Positions 1-11,527 of a stretch of 64,000 nucleotides of DNA are shown piece by piece. The stretch comes from Phlegmacium glaucopus. Taxonomy: Eukaryota > Basidiomycota > Agaricomycetes > Agaricales > Cortinariaceae. The notes under the pieces are model-generated. The model made no database searches, was not told where the DNA came from, and saw only the letters and a program-made list of their open reading frames with translations. The stretch lies in the NCBI GenBank assembly GCA_015039465.1, contig MU130578.1, positions 3,961 to 67,960 on the forward strand, written 5' to 3'. Numbering within the stretch: position 1 is the first letter of the stretch; each line of letters opens with the position of its first letter. The translations under genes were made by a program, and so were the position numbers.

Positions 1-70
1 AGCGTAATAACGTGAGTGAAATTTCAGGATAGTCATACTCAAAAAATAACAGGTCACATAGGATACCCAG

Positions 71-1044
71 TTGCGTACCAAGTATAAGGTCAAACGCTTT
101 GAAAGACCAACGACGCTGAGATTGATACAAATCGACACAAATGACCAAGTTGCTGAAGAAGCGGTTTTTACTATCCAAGGAGTATTGTCGGCCAAGCATC
201 TCCCTCCTGTAACAGAAAACATAAGGTAAGTGTGGAAACTATGTGTGAGAGGAAATTTACGAACAGACAAAGCAAGAACACCCTCTCAGGCATGCTACCT
301 TCGTCAAGGTGTTGCATTGGTCGGATACGGAACCGCTACATTCGAAAAAGCAATAAATAGCGCGCAAGAAATCTATGGAATGTTTGAACGTAACGTAGAA
401 GACGCATCGCTTGAATCCTGGGTGTTACCAAAATCTACGGTGCAAGGCAGAGCGCTTGAAGCATCGAACCGATATCTCACGTCAAAACGAGATGCACCTG
501 ATATGCAGCCAGCCCCAATTTCACCGTTAGTAGATCCCCGTGGCATCCTTGAAAAGTTGACGAAGGAAGGTTTTCTGCATGGAGAGGAAAACGAAGTACA
601 CTACTATCAAGTACATAAGAATGATGCAGGGGGCAAAACAAGGTAAGACTCACTTGTGCACGAAAACAAAGTGCTGATAGCCATCTGTGAAGTGTGGAAA
701 CCGTGAACCCACAAATATTTCGCATCGGAGATATCGTTGAAGCCCAGGTTTCATTCATCGTTGTACCGTTGAAAGACAATAAACATAAAATGATTGTCGT
801 ATTGCGGTCGATCGCGCTGTTGGACACACGTTTCAGCAAGGTAAGAACAATCATCAGATAAATAAATTATCTCACCAAAAAAAATGTATAGGAGGCATCG
901 AAAGGTAGAATGCGTGACACTGAACCGACCCAACAAATAATGTTGAAGCGACGGGTGGGCTACAGCGATTACATAGACGTGGAGGAAGGGACCGAGCAAA
1001 TGCAGGTCGACAAACATGTCGAGCGACGCCAGAAGATAGATTGA
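71..1044 (+). pseudogene. 3' part of a multi-copy basidiomycete family gene, decayed
   Basis: A reading frame resumes after an AG at 69-70 and codes through a segment ending ...PPVTENIR. An in-frame TAA (228-230) then comes just before the VWKLCVRGNLRTDKA segment. The frame is open to 644, then resumes after a likely intron (donor gtaaga near 642) with NPQIFRIGDIVEAQVSF, crosses a second intron (about 841-891) and ends at TGA 1042-1044 with VDKHVERRQKID. The segments match my recollection of an unnamed, often multi-copy agaricomycete family; I know of no function. The 5' part lies outside the window. The stop could instead sit in a very short intron, so decay is likely but not proven. It lies beside dispersed repeats, as transposon-linked families often do. 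Confidence 0.5.
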
Positions 1045-1263
1045 CACTGACAGAACAATTGATTGGAAGCTGTACATAGTAGTTACTCGCAAGTCGAACG
1101 AACCAGTACAATTTCTGAGAGAGAGGAAGGGGGATAAAGCAACAAGATGGCAACGTGTTTTGAACGTACCCGATAATACAATGCGTGATTTCGGGTGCAG
1201 ACGGAATGGCAGGTACCGTTATCAACAATATCCCTTCCACTCCTCCAATCGACTGGGTTTTTA

Positions 1264-1521
1264 TGGCTCTGTAGATGACACCTGTTAGTTTCGAGAGACT
1301 CGGTGGAACGGAACATGGCGAACCAACCTGGACTTTTCATCACTCTCTCGTTGGTTGCAAGGGCAGCATCAACTGAGTTTGAAATAAAATCACGATAGAG
1401 CAAAGTCCGAGGACACTTCAGAAGCCGACCGGCTAAACCCGCACGAATAGATGCCAACCCGTTTTTTCGATTTTGGGGGCCCAGGTTGGTATAAGACCGA
1501 GTTCTCAATACTGAGAACTCG
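1264..1521. repeat. Dispersed repeat with terminal hairpin
   Basis: Positions 1264-1463 are clearly similar to 49891-50078: both run from GGCTCT(G/T)TAGAT to GAATAGATGCCAACCCGT. Positions about 1455-1521 match 51684-51748. The right end holds a hairpin, CCGAGTTCTCA-ATAC-TGAGAACTCGG, about 1497-1522, kept with one mismatch at the third locus. No coding frame was seen. This looks like a non-autonomous element present at least three times in fragments. Confidence 0.6.
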
Positions 1522-1523
1522 GA

Positions 1524-2252
1524 ATCGACAAGCCAGACATATCAGTTTATATCTGTTGTTGAGATCATAAAGAGGGAATATCTAAAGGTTCTGGAACCCA
1601 CAATCGACGAAGTTGCTCGAACTCCATCAGTATAGTGCATTAGATCTGGCCATCGTGGTGACATCTAGTCATAGGACAGGAGATGCAAAAGAATTGGAGT
1701 CAGCGCTGGACGTCAAAGGAACGCGACATATCATGCAAGTAATCGGTGGTCAGTGTTTTTTACTTCTTTCTTCCCAGTTTCGTAATCTGTTAGTTCTGGA
1801 CTTTATATCGTTGAGATATTTTCAGTACACGACGAAACGAGACACCCTTCAAGCAAGTTATCCTTTTGACTCGTGAACTACCTGACTTCGTAGGAAGCAC
1901 GCGACGTAAGAAATGCAACCGCCTATTTACAGCAATGCCATACTGATTTTCGGCGGTCTGCTTCTAGCTATCAGCCTCCGACCAAACTCGTCGGAAGTGC
2001 GAAAGGACGAGCAAGAAAACGAGTGAAAGTAGTCCATGCAGAGCCAACCGAGTTTCCCACAGGACGGGTCTGAGAGTTGAAATGCTGAAACATCCCCAGG
2101 TTGATCAGATTTGAGCCTGAGCCTTAGTGCCATATGAGCTCGGTTCCAGCTTTCAAGCAGCCTGAGGTGAGAGCCTTGATGATGATGTGGGTAGCAGTCA
2201 TGCCCGATTTTTTCAGGAGTCAGCACTAGTCGGCGCTTCAATACATAATGAA
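1524..2252 (+). repeat. Direct segmental duplication, copy 1
   Basis: This stretch is alignable over its whole length, with small indels, to 5358-6059 in the same orientation. Both contain a frame reading LELHQYSAL...VVxSxHRTGDAKELxSALDVKGxRHI (about 1613-1737 here), followed by a plausible intron and a short tail, then non-coding sequence. I do not recognise the encoded fragment. Frame conservation suggests a duplicated gene fragment. Confidence 0.6.
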
Positions 2253-3420
2253 AGGCCCCGATCCCGTGGATGGCATGCCAGAAGGGACGGGTCCGATTGA
2301 TAGCCCTAGTTAGAGTTAAGCCTCTCCTTGATGGTGACAACGAGATCGCGCCAATTAATTCATTGATCGCACTAACTAATCATCGAAGGCGAATGACTTG
2401 GGAGACTAAGGATTCTCAGGCTGGAGATGTAGTACCCAGAGCCTGAAAAGTGGTTACTTTCGTCCTCATGTTCGATCATGAGTCGGAGACAAATATAAGT
2501 CCTTGAACAAAGTGTGAACAACTGACACCTTGTCGCTTCTCAAAATTATGCTATTCCGCTCTCTCAGCGCCTTCGCTGTCCCACGATGATTACAGTGCTC
2601 TATTATAATTTAGCTCTAGAGCGAAACCATTGAACAAAGCCTTCACAGAGGAATGTAAGTCAAGGTGAGGCTTCTCAGAAATTAAGCCCTGCTAATCCTA
2701 TAACATCCCTGAAGTTACTAATTGCTTTCCTAAATCTCTTGAGCTATCACCATTCGTATTCTAGGTGGCATTTCATGCTTCTATCGGAATGCTTGGGTTT
2801 TGTGCGGCGCGCGCAAGTCATGTTCAGTCCAGTTCAATTTTCGATTAGACGTCAGCGAAGTTGAAGTTTATGATCATGTGGAGGCCTGGAAAGTAACTAT
2901 CTACTAATTCCTGATCCTGCATTATGCATAGCGTGAGTATAATCGAAGTGCATTGAACATGATTTACCTCAGGCTCGTTGCTTTCACATGTACCATGTAT
3001 TCCACGTTGCGCGCAGCACAAGTAACTCAACTGACTACGTCATTTCATTAGCTGGATAGCTAAGTTAAGAAGATAATCAAGCAAAAGTAGAGGAATGGAA
3101 GAAGTAGAATACAAAGTGGAAGGAAGGGAGGATGCTACTGAGAAGGTTGGGAGATTGAGATTTTGGTTCGTGGATATGAAATATTAATGAGTCATTGCGT
3201 TATCTCACCGCCATCGTAGTCTCATGATCATTATAGTGCTCGATCGTTACACAATGAACAAAGTATGAACAGCCTGAGTAGAATGTAAGGTCAGACTTCT
3301 CGGAAATTAAGCCACTTTACTTTACCTTTTTACTCGTGAACAGGTGAGCTTCAAGATCTGTATCATAAATAAACAATATCGGTCACATCCAAGTATCGCC
3401 TGAAGAAATGTAGTTCAATT
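2253..3420. other. No gene seen
   Basis: No supported gene. Two diverged copies of a short motif (TGAACAAAG...GAATGTAAG...CTTCTC-GAAATTAAGCC) occur near 2630-2690 and 3255-3312. A related phrase, CTTGAACAAAGTGTGAACAAC, recurs at about 2502, 52912 and 55532, so this is probably old repeat debris. Confidence 0.4.
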
Positions 3421-3431
3421 TGGTCTCGATG

Positions 3432-3438
3432 TATAAAA
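3432..3438 (+). promoter_or_regulatory. TATA box of the lectin-like gene
   Basis: TATAAAA lies 124 bp upstream of the lectin-like start codon, in an otherwise non-coding stretch. Confidence 0.5.
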
Positions 3439-3561
3439 GCCAGAGAAAAAATCCGTCGTTGAATCAACCAAACACTTCTACTTTCCTCAAAAACGCAAGT
3501 ACACTCTGACTGTAAAAAATTTGTTCATTGCTGAAAACATTTTTACCATAGGTAACTCACC

Positions 3562-4116
3562 ATGCCTATAAACCTTTCTACGACATACCTTGGAGGGTGT
3601 TCAGCAGCCGTCCTTCTCCAAGGAGGCTCTGCTACCCGCATCTACTATCAGGCTGCCGACGGTGCTATCCATGAGGCTGCTGGAACTGGACCAGCTGTCG
3701 ACAAACCCACCTACACCGACCGTGTTGTTGTCACTGCTCCCGACGTGCGAATCAATTCCCCAATGGCTGCTGTTACCTGGAAGGATGGAGAAGGCGTCGA
3801 ACAGGTCAGTGTTCAAAGCTATACTCACTCATTCGGAGACATTTTAACCGTACTGCTCTGTTAGATCCGCCTTTATTTCATTGACCAATCCAACCTCTTA
3901 CACGAGTATGTTGGTACCTCCGACACTTCGAGCGGCTTTGCGGATGGCTATTTGACAGGCCACCAATACATGGCGACAGCCAATTCCGGACTTTTGTACG
4001 CTTTGTTTACTGCAGGTCCTAACATCAGAGTTGGATACCAGGCCGCAAACGATCCGGCACAGATCACTGAAACCACCAATACCTCTGGCCCGTGGGACCA
4101 AGGCAGCTTCAATTGA
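3562..4116 (+). CDS. Short fungal fucose-lectin-like (AAL-type) protein
   Basis: Two exons, 3562-3804 and 3865-4116, are joined by a 60-nt GTCAGT...TTAG intron and give 164 aa. The start is the first ATG after a TATA box at 3432. The sequence has repeated beta-propeller-blade phrases: TRIYYQAADGAIHE (about residues 27-40), IRLYFIDQSNLLHEY (about 82-96) and IRVGYQAANDP...PW. These resemble the blades of the fungal fucose-specific lectin family, which bind fucosylated glycans. The family's usual length is about 310 aa with six blades, so this is about half-length. It may be a truncated or oligomerising form. There is no signal peptide, which fits cytosolic fruiting-body-type lectins. The binding residues were not checked, so family assignment is probable and specificity is inference. 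Confidence 0.5.
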
Positions 4117-5357
4117 ACATTCAAATTCGTCCCCAAACTGTAAATATAAAAAATGTCTGTTGTATGACTCGTGATACTTGATTTGAATATATGCCAGTCT
4201 GTTGATATTGTACAGGGGAAAAGGCGGTGAGCGCGTCGAAGAGCAGTGAAGATCAATAACTGACCCTGCCTCGACTATCCAGCTACACTTATCGTACCAG
4301 TGAATCGTCCCAATAATAATAAGTGGAATAGAGTTGTTATCTTTGACATAGATGCATGTCTTGACACTGCGACGCCATGTGGTGAATAACAGGATTGACC
4401 GGGTTATCACAGCCCAAATGCAACAAACCAAGGAGATACAAGACAAATTCATCATCATATGGCATCCCATCCAACAAATTCACGCCACTTAAATCGGTCT
4501 CTACAACCTTCAACACGCCTGCCTCATATTATTATGCGTCATAATCGTGAGTCGTGACTTATTCAGGATCTATATTCACCACCTTGATAGATTCCTACCT
4601 AACCTCTAAACCAAGAGAAGAAACATATCAGTAGAAGTAGATGCGAACATAAATATGCTTACAAGGTCGAATCAAAGACCGTGACACAATCGCTGTCGAC
4701 GAGATCGACGGTTTGCGATCAACAAGGTTTGTCTATTCCATTTTCGGAAGATCGATCTTAGGATAATTTTTTGAAAAAGCGAAAGGATGTGGCTCGCAAA
4801 TGTGCCAGCTTTGGTCTACTGGTGCCAGGAAGAAAACCAAAACCGACTTCTGAATTAGGCCGTCCGCCACGGTTCGAACAGCAATCCAATTACATTTCTT
4901 ACTTTTCATAAGAATTTTTAGGGAAGTCGTAATAGACAATCTGTACGAGGGTGAACCAGGGATTGAACCAGATGATGCGATTGAGATGGAGAGGGCCGGG
5001 GAGAAAAGAGACTATACGATATCCATCGCCAGGTCCACAACAAAAGTGAGATTCAAAGAAGCGACATCACGATTTTGAATGGGGACAAAAACTGATTTTC
5101 AAGTCAGAGAGGGTGTGAAAAGAAACAAGGCGTGAGAATTCTGTAGTTGTTGGTTGGTTTGCGACGGCATCGTAGAATAAAAGGCTGGGTGGCCTTTTCT
5201 CTTCAGCAGTCAATGCACTAATTTATAAACAACTGTTTCTAACAGGAAGGCTCTAATTATAAACAAGTAGCATTGGATAGGTTGCTCAGTTGACACCTTC
5301 CTCCCACCGACACGACCTCAAGAAAGAAAGAACGAACGCTTCAGCTTGTTTCCATCC
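4117..5357. other. Lectin-gene 3' flank and a possible gene fragment
   Basis: Positions 4117-4670 are 3'-flanking sequence with no gene. Around 4928-5075 (+) a short frame reads EVVIDNLYEGEPGIEPDDAIEMERAG and could be a decayed exon. It has no start, stop or partner exon that I could assign. Confidence 0.3.
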
Positions 5358-6059
5358 ATCGACAAGCACGGCATATCAGCTTATTTCTGTTGTTGAGATC
5401 ATCAAGTAGAAACCACACTCGATAAGGTTGCTCGAACTGCATCAGTACAGCGCATTGGCTCTAGACATCGTGGTTGCATCTAGACATAGGACGGGAGATG
5501 CAAAAGAACTTGGGTCAGCGCTGGACGTCAAAGGAATGCGACATATCATTAATCGGTGGTCAGTCTTTGTTGGTTCTTTCTTCCCAGTTTCGTGTAATCT
5601 GTCAGTTCTGAACTTTATATTGTTGAGATATTTTTAGTACACGACGAAACGAAACACCCTTCAAGCGAATTACACTTTGGACTCGTGAACTGTCTGAATT
5701 CGTAGGAAAAACGCGAGGCAGGAGATGCATTCCCCTATTCACAGTGACGCCATACTGATTTTCAGCGGTCTGCTTCTAGCTATCAACCTCCGACTAACTT
5801 GTCGGAAGCTCTGCCAAAGGACGAGCAAGAAAACGAGCGAAAGCCGTCTGTAGAGAGCCAACCAAGTAGTCGACAGGACGGGTCTCGCAGAGTTGAAATT
5901 TTGAAACTTCCCCAGTTGGTCAGATTCGAGGTGGCTGAGCCTTGGTGCCGTCTGAGCTCGGTTCAAGCTTTCAAGGCAGCTTGAGGTGAGGGCCTTTATG
6001 ATGTGGGTAACAGTGATACCCGATTTTTCCAGGAGTCAGTACTTCGATATCTTAATGAA
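5358..6059 (+). repeat. Direct segmental duplication, copy 2
   Basis: This is the partner of 1524-2252: same order, same strand, many substitutions and small indels. The shared open fragment (about 5428-5550) keeps the RTGDAKEL...ALDVKG phrase. Confidence 0.6.
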
Positions 6060-6280
6060 GCGCAGTTGCCCCCGGGAACTAGAAACTTTGAACACCATTT
6101 TTCTTTACATGTGGAAGTCCGAAGGGCGAGTTAGGCTTCCGGGGACGGCCGGCTACAAACAGGTACCGTGATCAGACCGTACTTTGCCTTTTGAGGACGG
6201 GACGGCAGCCGTGTGCAGCCGTGTGTCGGAAAGGACGAGTCCGGCTGAGTCCGGCTGGCATAAATTGCTAGGATCTCTCC

Positions 6281-7098
6281 AGGACCCCTGAAAGTACCCT
6301 TGGAACCCATATCCAAAAAGTCGAAATTTTCCAAAATTTCATCCGGACGGTTTTGGGCAATTTCTATCCGGATGGCGGATCTGGGTCCAGGTATGGGCAA
6401 TTTTTATCCGGACGCGGATCTGGGTTACCCAAAAACCGCTATTTTCACTTTTTTCGCTTTAAAATGCACATTTTTCGCTCGGCGGCTTCTCTGGAGCCCT
6501 ATTATGCATGCTACAAGCGTCTCATAAGTTAAATAGCCTAGTACATTAAGATTCCACAAAAATACAGCAAATCTTGCCATTTCAAGGCCCAGCTAAGCTC
6601 ATCCTCTGCCGGTTTTTTCCTTCCAGCAAGAGCTTTCAAAGCTTCGAGAACTGTCTTGATGTTACCTCTGATATCTGGCTCGTCATGGATTTCAATGAAG
6701 TCTGGTGATGACATGGGGGTACAAGATGTGAACAGGAGATGAAAACTCTAGATTACAGAACTAGTGTGATAAAATTTGGCTGAGCACAATACATCTTATC
6801 TTGAGAGGTATAGTACAGGATATAATATTTAAAACACAAGTTCGTGTAGTGGTTAATGTCTCAGTTGATGGATGACCTTCTGGAAGGTCTTGTGTTCAGT
6901 TCCCCACTTGCACCCATTTTTTATCCGGAAGCGGCTCTGGGTTAGGTCGGCCGGTCTAATTTCTATTCAGAAATCCTCCTCTGGGTTCCGGCCAAAATGG
7001 CCCAATTTCTATCTGGACAGTGCTATGAGTTTTCAAAAATTTTCAAGAATTTTTATCTGGATTGGGATATGGGTTCCAAGGGTACTTTCAGGGGTCCT
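6281..7098. mobile_element. Non-autonomous hAT-like element (MITE), 818 bp
   Basis: The termini are a perfect 34-bp inverted repeat beginning AGGACCCCTGAAAGTACCCT (6281-6314 against 7065-7098). They are flanked by an exact 8-bp direct repeat ATCTCTCC (6273-6280 and 7099-7106). An 8-bp target duplication is typical of the hAT superfamily. Inside are many TATCCGGA/CGGATCTGG-type subterminal repeats. On the minus strand, 6538-6714 is a 58-aa open frame (starts MSSPDFIEIHDEPD). A tRNA-like segment lies at 6841-6916. No transposase is present, so mobilisation would need a partner element elsewhere. Confidence 0.85.
6841..6916 (+). other. tRNA/SINE-like segment with pol III box motifs
   Basis: TAGTGGTTAATG resembles an internal A box. 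About 45 bp downstream TGTTCAGTTCC resembles a B box (GGTTCRANYCC) with two mismatches. The sequence ends in CACTTGCACCCA. I could not fold a full acceptor stem, so this is a tRNA-derived relic inside the MITE rather than a working tRNA gene. Confidence 0.3.
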
Positions 7099-7602
7099 AT
7101 CTCTCCAATTATATTTTCCATCTAACCAGTTCAAAAATAGATCGCCGGAGGCAAAGTTGTCTTCCCTGTTTCCTCTTGTTTCCTGTGTTGGCATTCTTTC
7201 CCACGAAATATGTGCGGGGCTGCTAGAGGCTGCTAGTCAGACGCTGGAGCAAGAGAGCTTGAAAGCTTGGAGCTTGGAGAGTCGTTGTACGCAAAGGTGG
7301 GCGTAGGGCGCGCCGGAGATTGATTGATTGTCACAATTGAGATGATCGCTCAGGTGATTGATATGGAGACGTTCATGCCCCCGTAAATTTCTATCCATTT
7401 GAATCCCTTTCAATCGCCGTGAAACTGTATTCCAGCAGACTCCATCCCAATCAGATAGCCCAGATCAATCACTCGGGGTCAGATTTACGGCTATATCTCA
7501 ATCGATAACATCGATGTCAAACTCTTAAGTACATCAACCTCGCGTTGCCCCACACACCAGCTCCCCTTTCATACTCGCAAAACTCTATACACTAGTTCTA
7601 TC

Positions 7603-9206
7603 ATGACTGCTCAATATTGGGAACCTGGTACACAATACAACTATGGCGATGTAGTCCAGTATGAAGGTATGCCATGACTACTGTTTCGCATCCAGGCTCG
7701 GGCTTATAGGAAATACGCCTTCCTCGATGGGATCGATATTTTGATCAGGTCATAGATATAAGATCATCCAGCCACATTTCTCGCAGGTTAGACGATACTT
7801 CCAACAGTCTCTATCTTCTATCTCACATCATCCTCTCATTTGGTCGGTGATAGTCTGATTGGGCCCCTGGTCCCGCTACTGCTGCCCTTTGGGGACGTCT
7901 AAGCGATGAAGATAACAATTACTGCGGAGACAATAAGCAGCAACAGCAGGGTCATGAACAACAACAATCTTACCAGCAGCAGCCGCAGCAGCAGCAAGGT
8001 CAATACGATCGATTCTATTTAGATATAGCTCAAAGTGATGATATTGTTATTTCAGGGCAACAGCAAGCTTACGGCTCCGAGCACGAGGAGAAGAAACATT
8101 GGTACGAGGATGAAGAGACGAAGAAAAAGCTGGAAGTGCGATCATCATCATTTGATCTGTTTATTCAATTTCTGTTGCTAATACAATCAATAGATCGGTG
8201 GCGGTCTTGCTGCTGGTGCTGCTCTCCTCGCTGGCGGTCTCTTTGCATACAAGAAACACGAAGAGCACAAAGAGCAGGTAAGTCATCATGGTTCATACTG
8301 ATGTCAACCAAATCATTGGTTATTTATTATCAAATTTACTCTAGGGCAAAGCCGAGGGTTGGGCACACGGCAACTGGATTCAGGAAGCGAAGGCACACAC
8401 TGAGAGTTTTTATAGGAACGGGACCAATGAGCCAGCCACCTGGGTTCTTACTCAAGGACAGACCATTCCAAGGGGCGCGATCTTGGTTGGACGTGAACAT
8501 AGCTGGAACTTGTACATCTGCAGAGCTTTCCACGATGTTTGTCCTTGCCACCGCGTACCGTCCGACCGCCATACTAATTATTCCTATCATTTTCTTGTTT
8601 ATAGAATAGCCTTCGTGAGTATTTATCTCGACGTTTTGATATGTGATCAAATGATACTGACTTGATTAATTTTTCAATATTAGAGGTAGGAAAGGCGTCC
8701 GAAGCTTTCCAAAACGGTGGCGTTCTTGGATACAAAAATAAGGAAGTTTTTGTACGCCGTCTCATAATATTTCTCCCTCACTCTTTGTGAAGCTCATGCT
8801 CCGCGTTAAGGTAAACGACTACGAGGTTCTCGTTGGTGACATGGACCGCTTAATCTGGGTACCCACCGGTGGCAGGCTCAACCTCGCGAGTCTGGGCTAC
8901 CGTGCTGTCGAAGGTGGTCGCGAGAATGACGGGACGCGTTTGTATATCGCTGAGGCACCTCACAAGGACGCCGTTCACCCTGGAAAGGCCAGTGAGAATT
9001 TGGATGGTATGCGATTACTAAATTTTTTTGTTGAGGCAACTGTGCAGTAATGATTGACGTGGTATCTCTCCCTTCTGAAACAGGTGCGTACATCGCATAT
9101 GATGGCAAGGAGAAGAACGTCAAGGTATGTAACGTTTATTCTTCCTCGGGCTTTCCCATCGACACAACCGTTTCAGGAGTACCGTGTGCTTTGCTACAGG
9201 AACTAA
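7603..9206 (+). CDS. Chitin-binding-like module plus DM9/DUF3421 protein
   Basis: Eleven exons give 313 aa: 7603-7666, 7749-7786, 7854-7998, 8056-8135, 8194-8277, 8345-8536, 8605-8614, 8684-8745, 8811-9006, 9084-9124, 9177-9206. All junctions keep phase with GT-AG ends. Residues 1-50 (YWEPGTQYNYGDVVQYEG, then WAPGPATAALWGRL) match the aromatic spacing of the CBM5/12 (ChtBD3) fold. Then come a Gln-rich linker, a charged HEEKKHWYEDEE stretch, a glycine-zipper-like hydrophobic segment GGGLAAGAALLAGGLFAYKK (about 111-130) and a C-terminal DM9/DUF3421 domain (about 150-313; AILVGREHSWNLYICR, VGKASEAFQNGG, LYIAEA). DM9 proteins in animals are mannose-binding lectins and immune factors. The fungal role is unknown; glycan binding is inferred. 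Exon 7 is only 10 nt. Confidence 0.8.
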
Positions 9207-10235
9207 AATTCAACTACCTCCTGCCAAAGGTCTGATACAACTGGGAAGAGAAATATGTAGTTGTAAAAGAATCAAACGCTAACTTGGACTGCCTGATTGC
9301 TGCGTATCTTGATCTAGTGCTGGTGATTTGTAATTTTAAAACGAAATCTGAAATAAAATTTTGCTTTTCTCCTCCGCTCATGTGGAAAACCGTAATCGGT
9401 GTAACTAAGGCAACATTTTTTAATCATTTACCGGCTTGCTACAGACTACGGCCGCCGGCGAGGGTTGGCTTATTGTTTAGTGCAAGTTTCATGCTCCTCT
9501 CGAGTCTCAGCCATTATTTGAAAGAGATTTTCAGCCTCCTTCCCATGCCCTACATCTAATGGGTGACTGCGTCAGCATAATATACTTCCTTCAAGTTCTT
9601 TCCGATACTGATCAACTCCGGGTTTGATCAACTGGGTGACAAATCATTTCTGGGCCGGGTCACGGTGACATTAACTCATTCTTTCAACCACTGTCATGCG
9701 GACCTGCCTCATCGACCTATCGTCAACTTTTGATAAAGCTATCCATAAACCCCCGTTTCAAAGTGAAAAACCCGGGGTTCCAAACATTTTGGGAAAAAAA
9801 TTCCCCTCCATGAGCTGAGCAATGTTGTTTGTGTATGTTATCAGAAACCCCCCCTAGGTCAGCAATGCCAAACTTGTGCCAGCCAGATGCCCTGAGTACA
9901 TATACATACTAACATAGGCTTGAGGCTTGATCTCTATTAACTTTTATGTGCTTTATTTTATCATTATCTTTTCCTTATTTTCTATTATCAATTGTTTTAT
10001 TTCTTTATTGTGTGGGGATTGCAGAGCAGCTACATGAGGACAAGATAATGCAGGCTTGTTGGAATATTTGATCTATCATGTCATTATCACATCATATAGC
10101 ACCATTATGAGCCAGCTGGATACTGACTAATAGTGGAATGATCTCATAGCACTGCATTTTAGTACACAGCCTTGTTATCTTTTGTATATATTCTAGTCCT
10201 TGAAAACACATATACACCTACAGAAACACTGCTGG
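9207..10235. other. 3' flank, no gene seen
   Basis: AT-rich non-coding sequence begins downstream of the DM9 gene. I see no splice-able coding frame. Confidence 0.4.
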
Positions 10236-10447
10236 CACTAGGTGGTGTTTCCCTTAGAAAAACTCATTTTTAGATATGTTTTGTCATTTCCAAATAATTT
10301 TTCTCATGAGAACACAAAAAGTGTTTCTGAAAGAAAAACTCTAAAAACACATAATGTGTTTCTCATGTATTTCCCAAAGATGAATGTTATGTTTTTTGAA
10401 AGGTTTATCTTTCAGAAACAGCAGGGAAACACCTATTCCACCCAGTG
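10236..10447. mobile_element. Candidate 212-bp MITE
   Basis: The ends are imperfect inverted repeats: CACTAGGTGG...TGTTTCCCT at the left, and AGGGAAACACC...CCACCCAGTG at the right. The middle repeats AGAAACA/TGTTTCT phrases. I found no clear target duplication, so the boundaries are tentative. Confidence 0.4.
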
Positions 10448-11527
10448 ATTGGTGAAATAGGTTTTGCTGCTAATTGAAATTCTGATTGCCTTGTGAAATT
10501 GCAACATGCTAGAGTAGTTCAAATATAATCCAAGTAGACATACTAATGGTTTTGGGAGTGGAAGCAACTTGGTGGAATCCAGAGAACAGAAATTCAAAAT
10601 AGAAGTTTACAACTCTTCAGATTCCATCTTCATCAACTGGGGGTGAGCTGAGAGCATGACTATGGGAAACCAAATGAGAAGCAAGCCTAAGGTGCATTGT
10701 AGTCATGGTGAGGACTCACTCACCCATGGACATATGTCAAGCCTTCTCCAAGTCGCCCCTCATCAGCAAACTCTGATTTTGAGTCATAACATATCATAAT
10801 AAATAGGCTAAGCCTATAGCATGTCATAGTATTGTAGTGTTGTGTACAGTTGTGTACAACCAAATGCAACAATTTTGATATCTCCACAATCAGAAAGTTT
10901 TTGGGACAAATTAACTTCAGATTCAGATTCAGCAGGTTGAAATACATCAAAAAACATGTCTTTGAAGTTTCTCCCATGACCCCTTAGGGTGGCCAAATTT
11001 TTTGGCCCAAAAATTGTAAAAAAAATATGCTACTTTATGCTGCTTTATTTCAAAACAGGATCAGAAAAGATCATTTCTCTGTTAGGAGCCTGCTGATATT
11101 GTTTTTTCCCCTAACAGCCCATGTGACAGTATTTCCAGTAAGTCCCTTTCACCTAAACACAAAATGTGCACCTGGTCAGAGTCAGAATTTCAATTTTGGT
11201 AGAGAGCAATGTAGGAGACACATTAAAGTGGAGATAACAGCCTACTATTCTGCTCTTGGCTTACAAGGGGACTCTAATTGAAATGTTAGAGTATGCCATT
11301 GTCCGCGTGACTATAAAAAAAGGGTCTAACTATGGGAGTCAAGGAACTTAAGTAATATACTGCTACAGTGGCATCATGGCTTTAAATATGTGAAAAAGAA
11401 GAAGCTGGCATGAAAAGATGAAGACCAGGAGAGATGCAGAAAGACATGAAATGAAAGTTAACATGTTGACAACTGATGGGAATGATGGAAGATGTCATGT
11501 GAAAGTACTCTTACTGATGTCACAGGT
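10448..11527. other. No gene seen
   Basis: AT-rich sequence without a supported gene or repeat structure. Confidence 0.35.
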
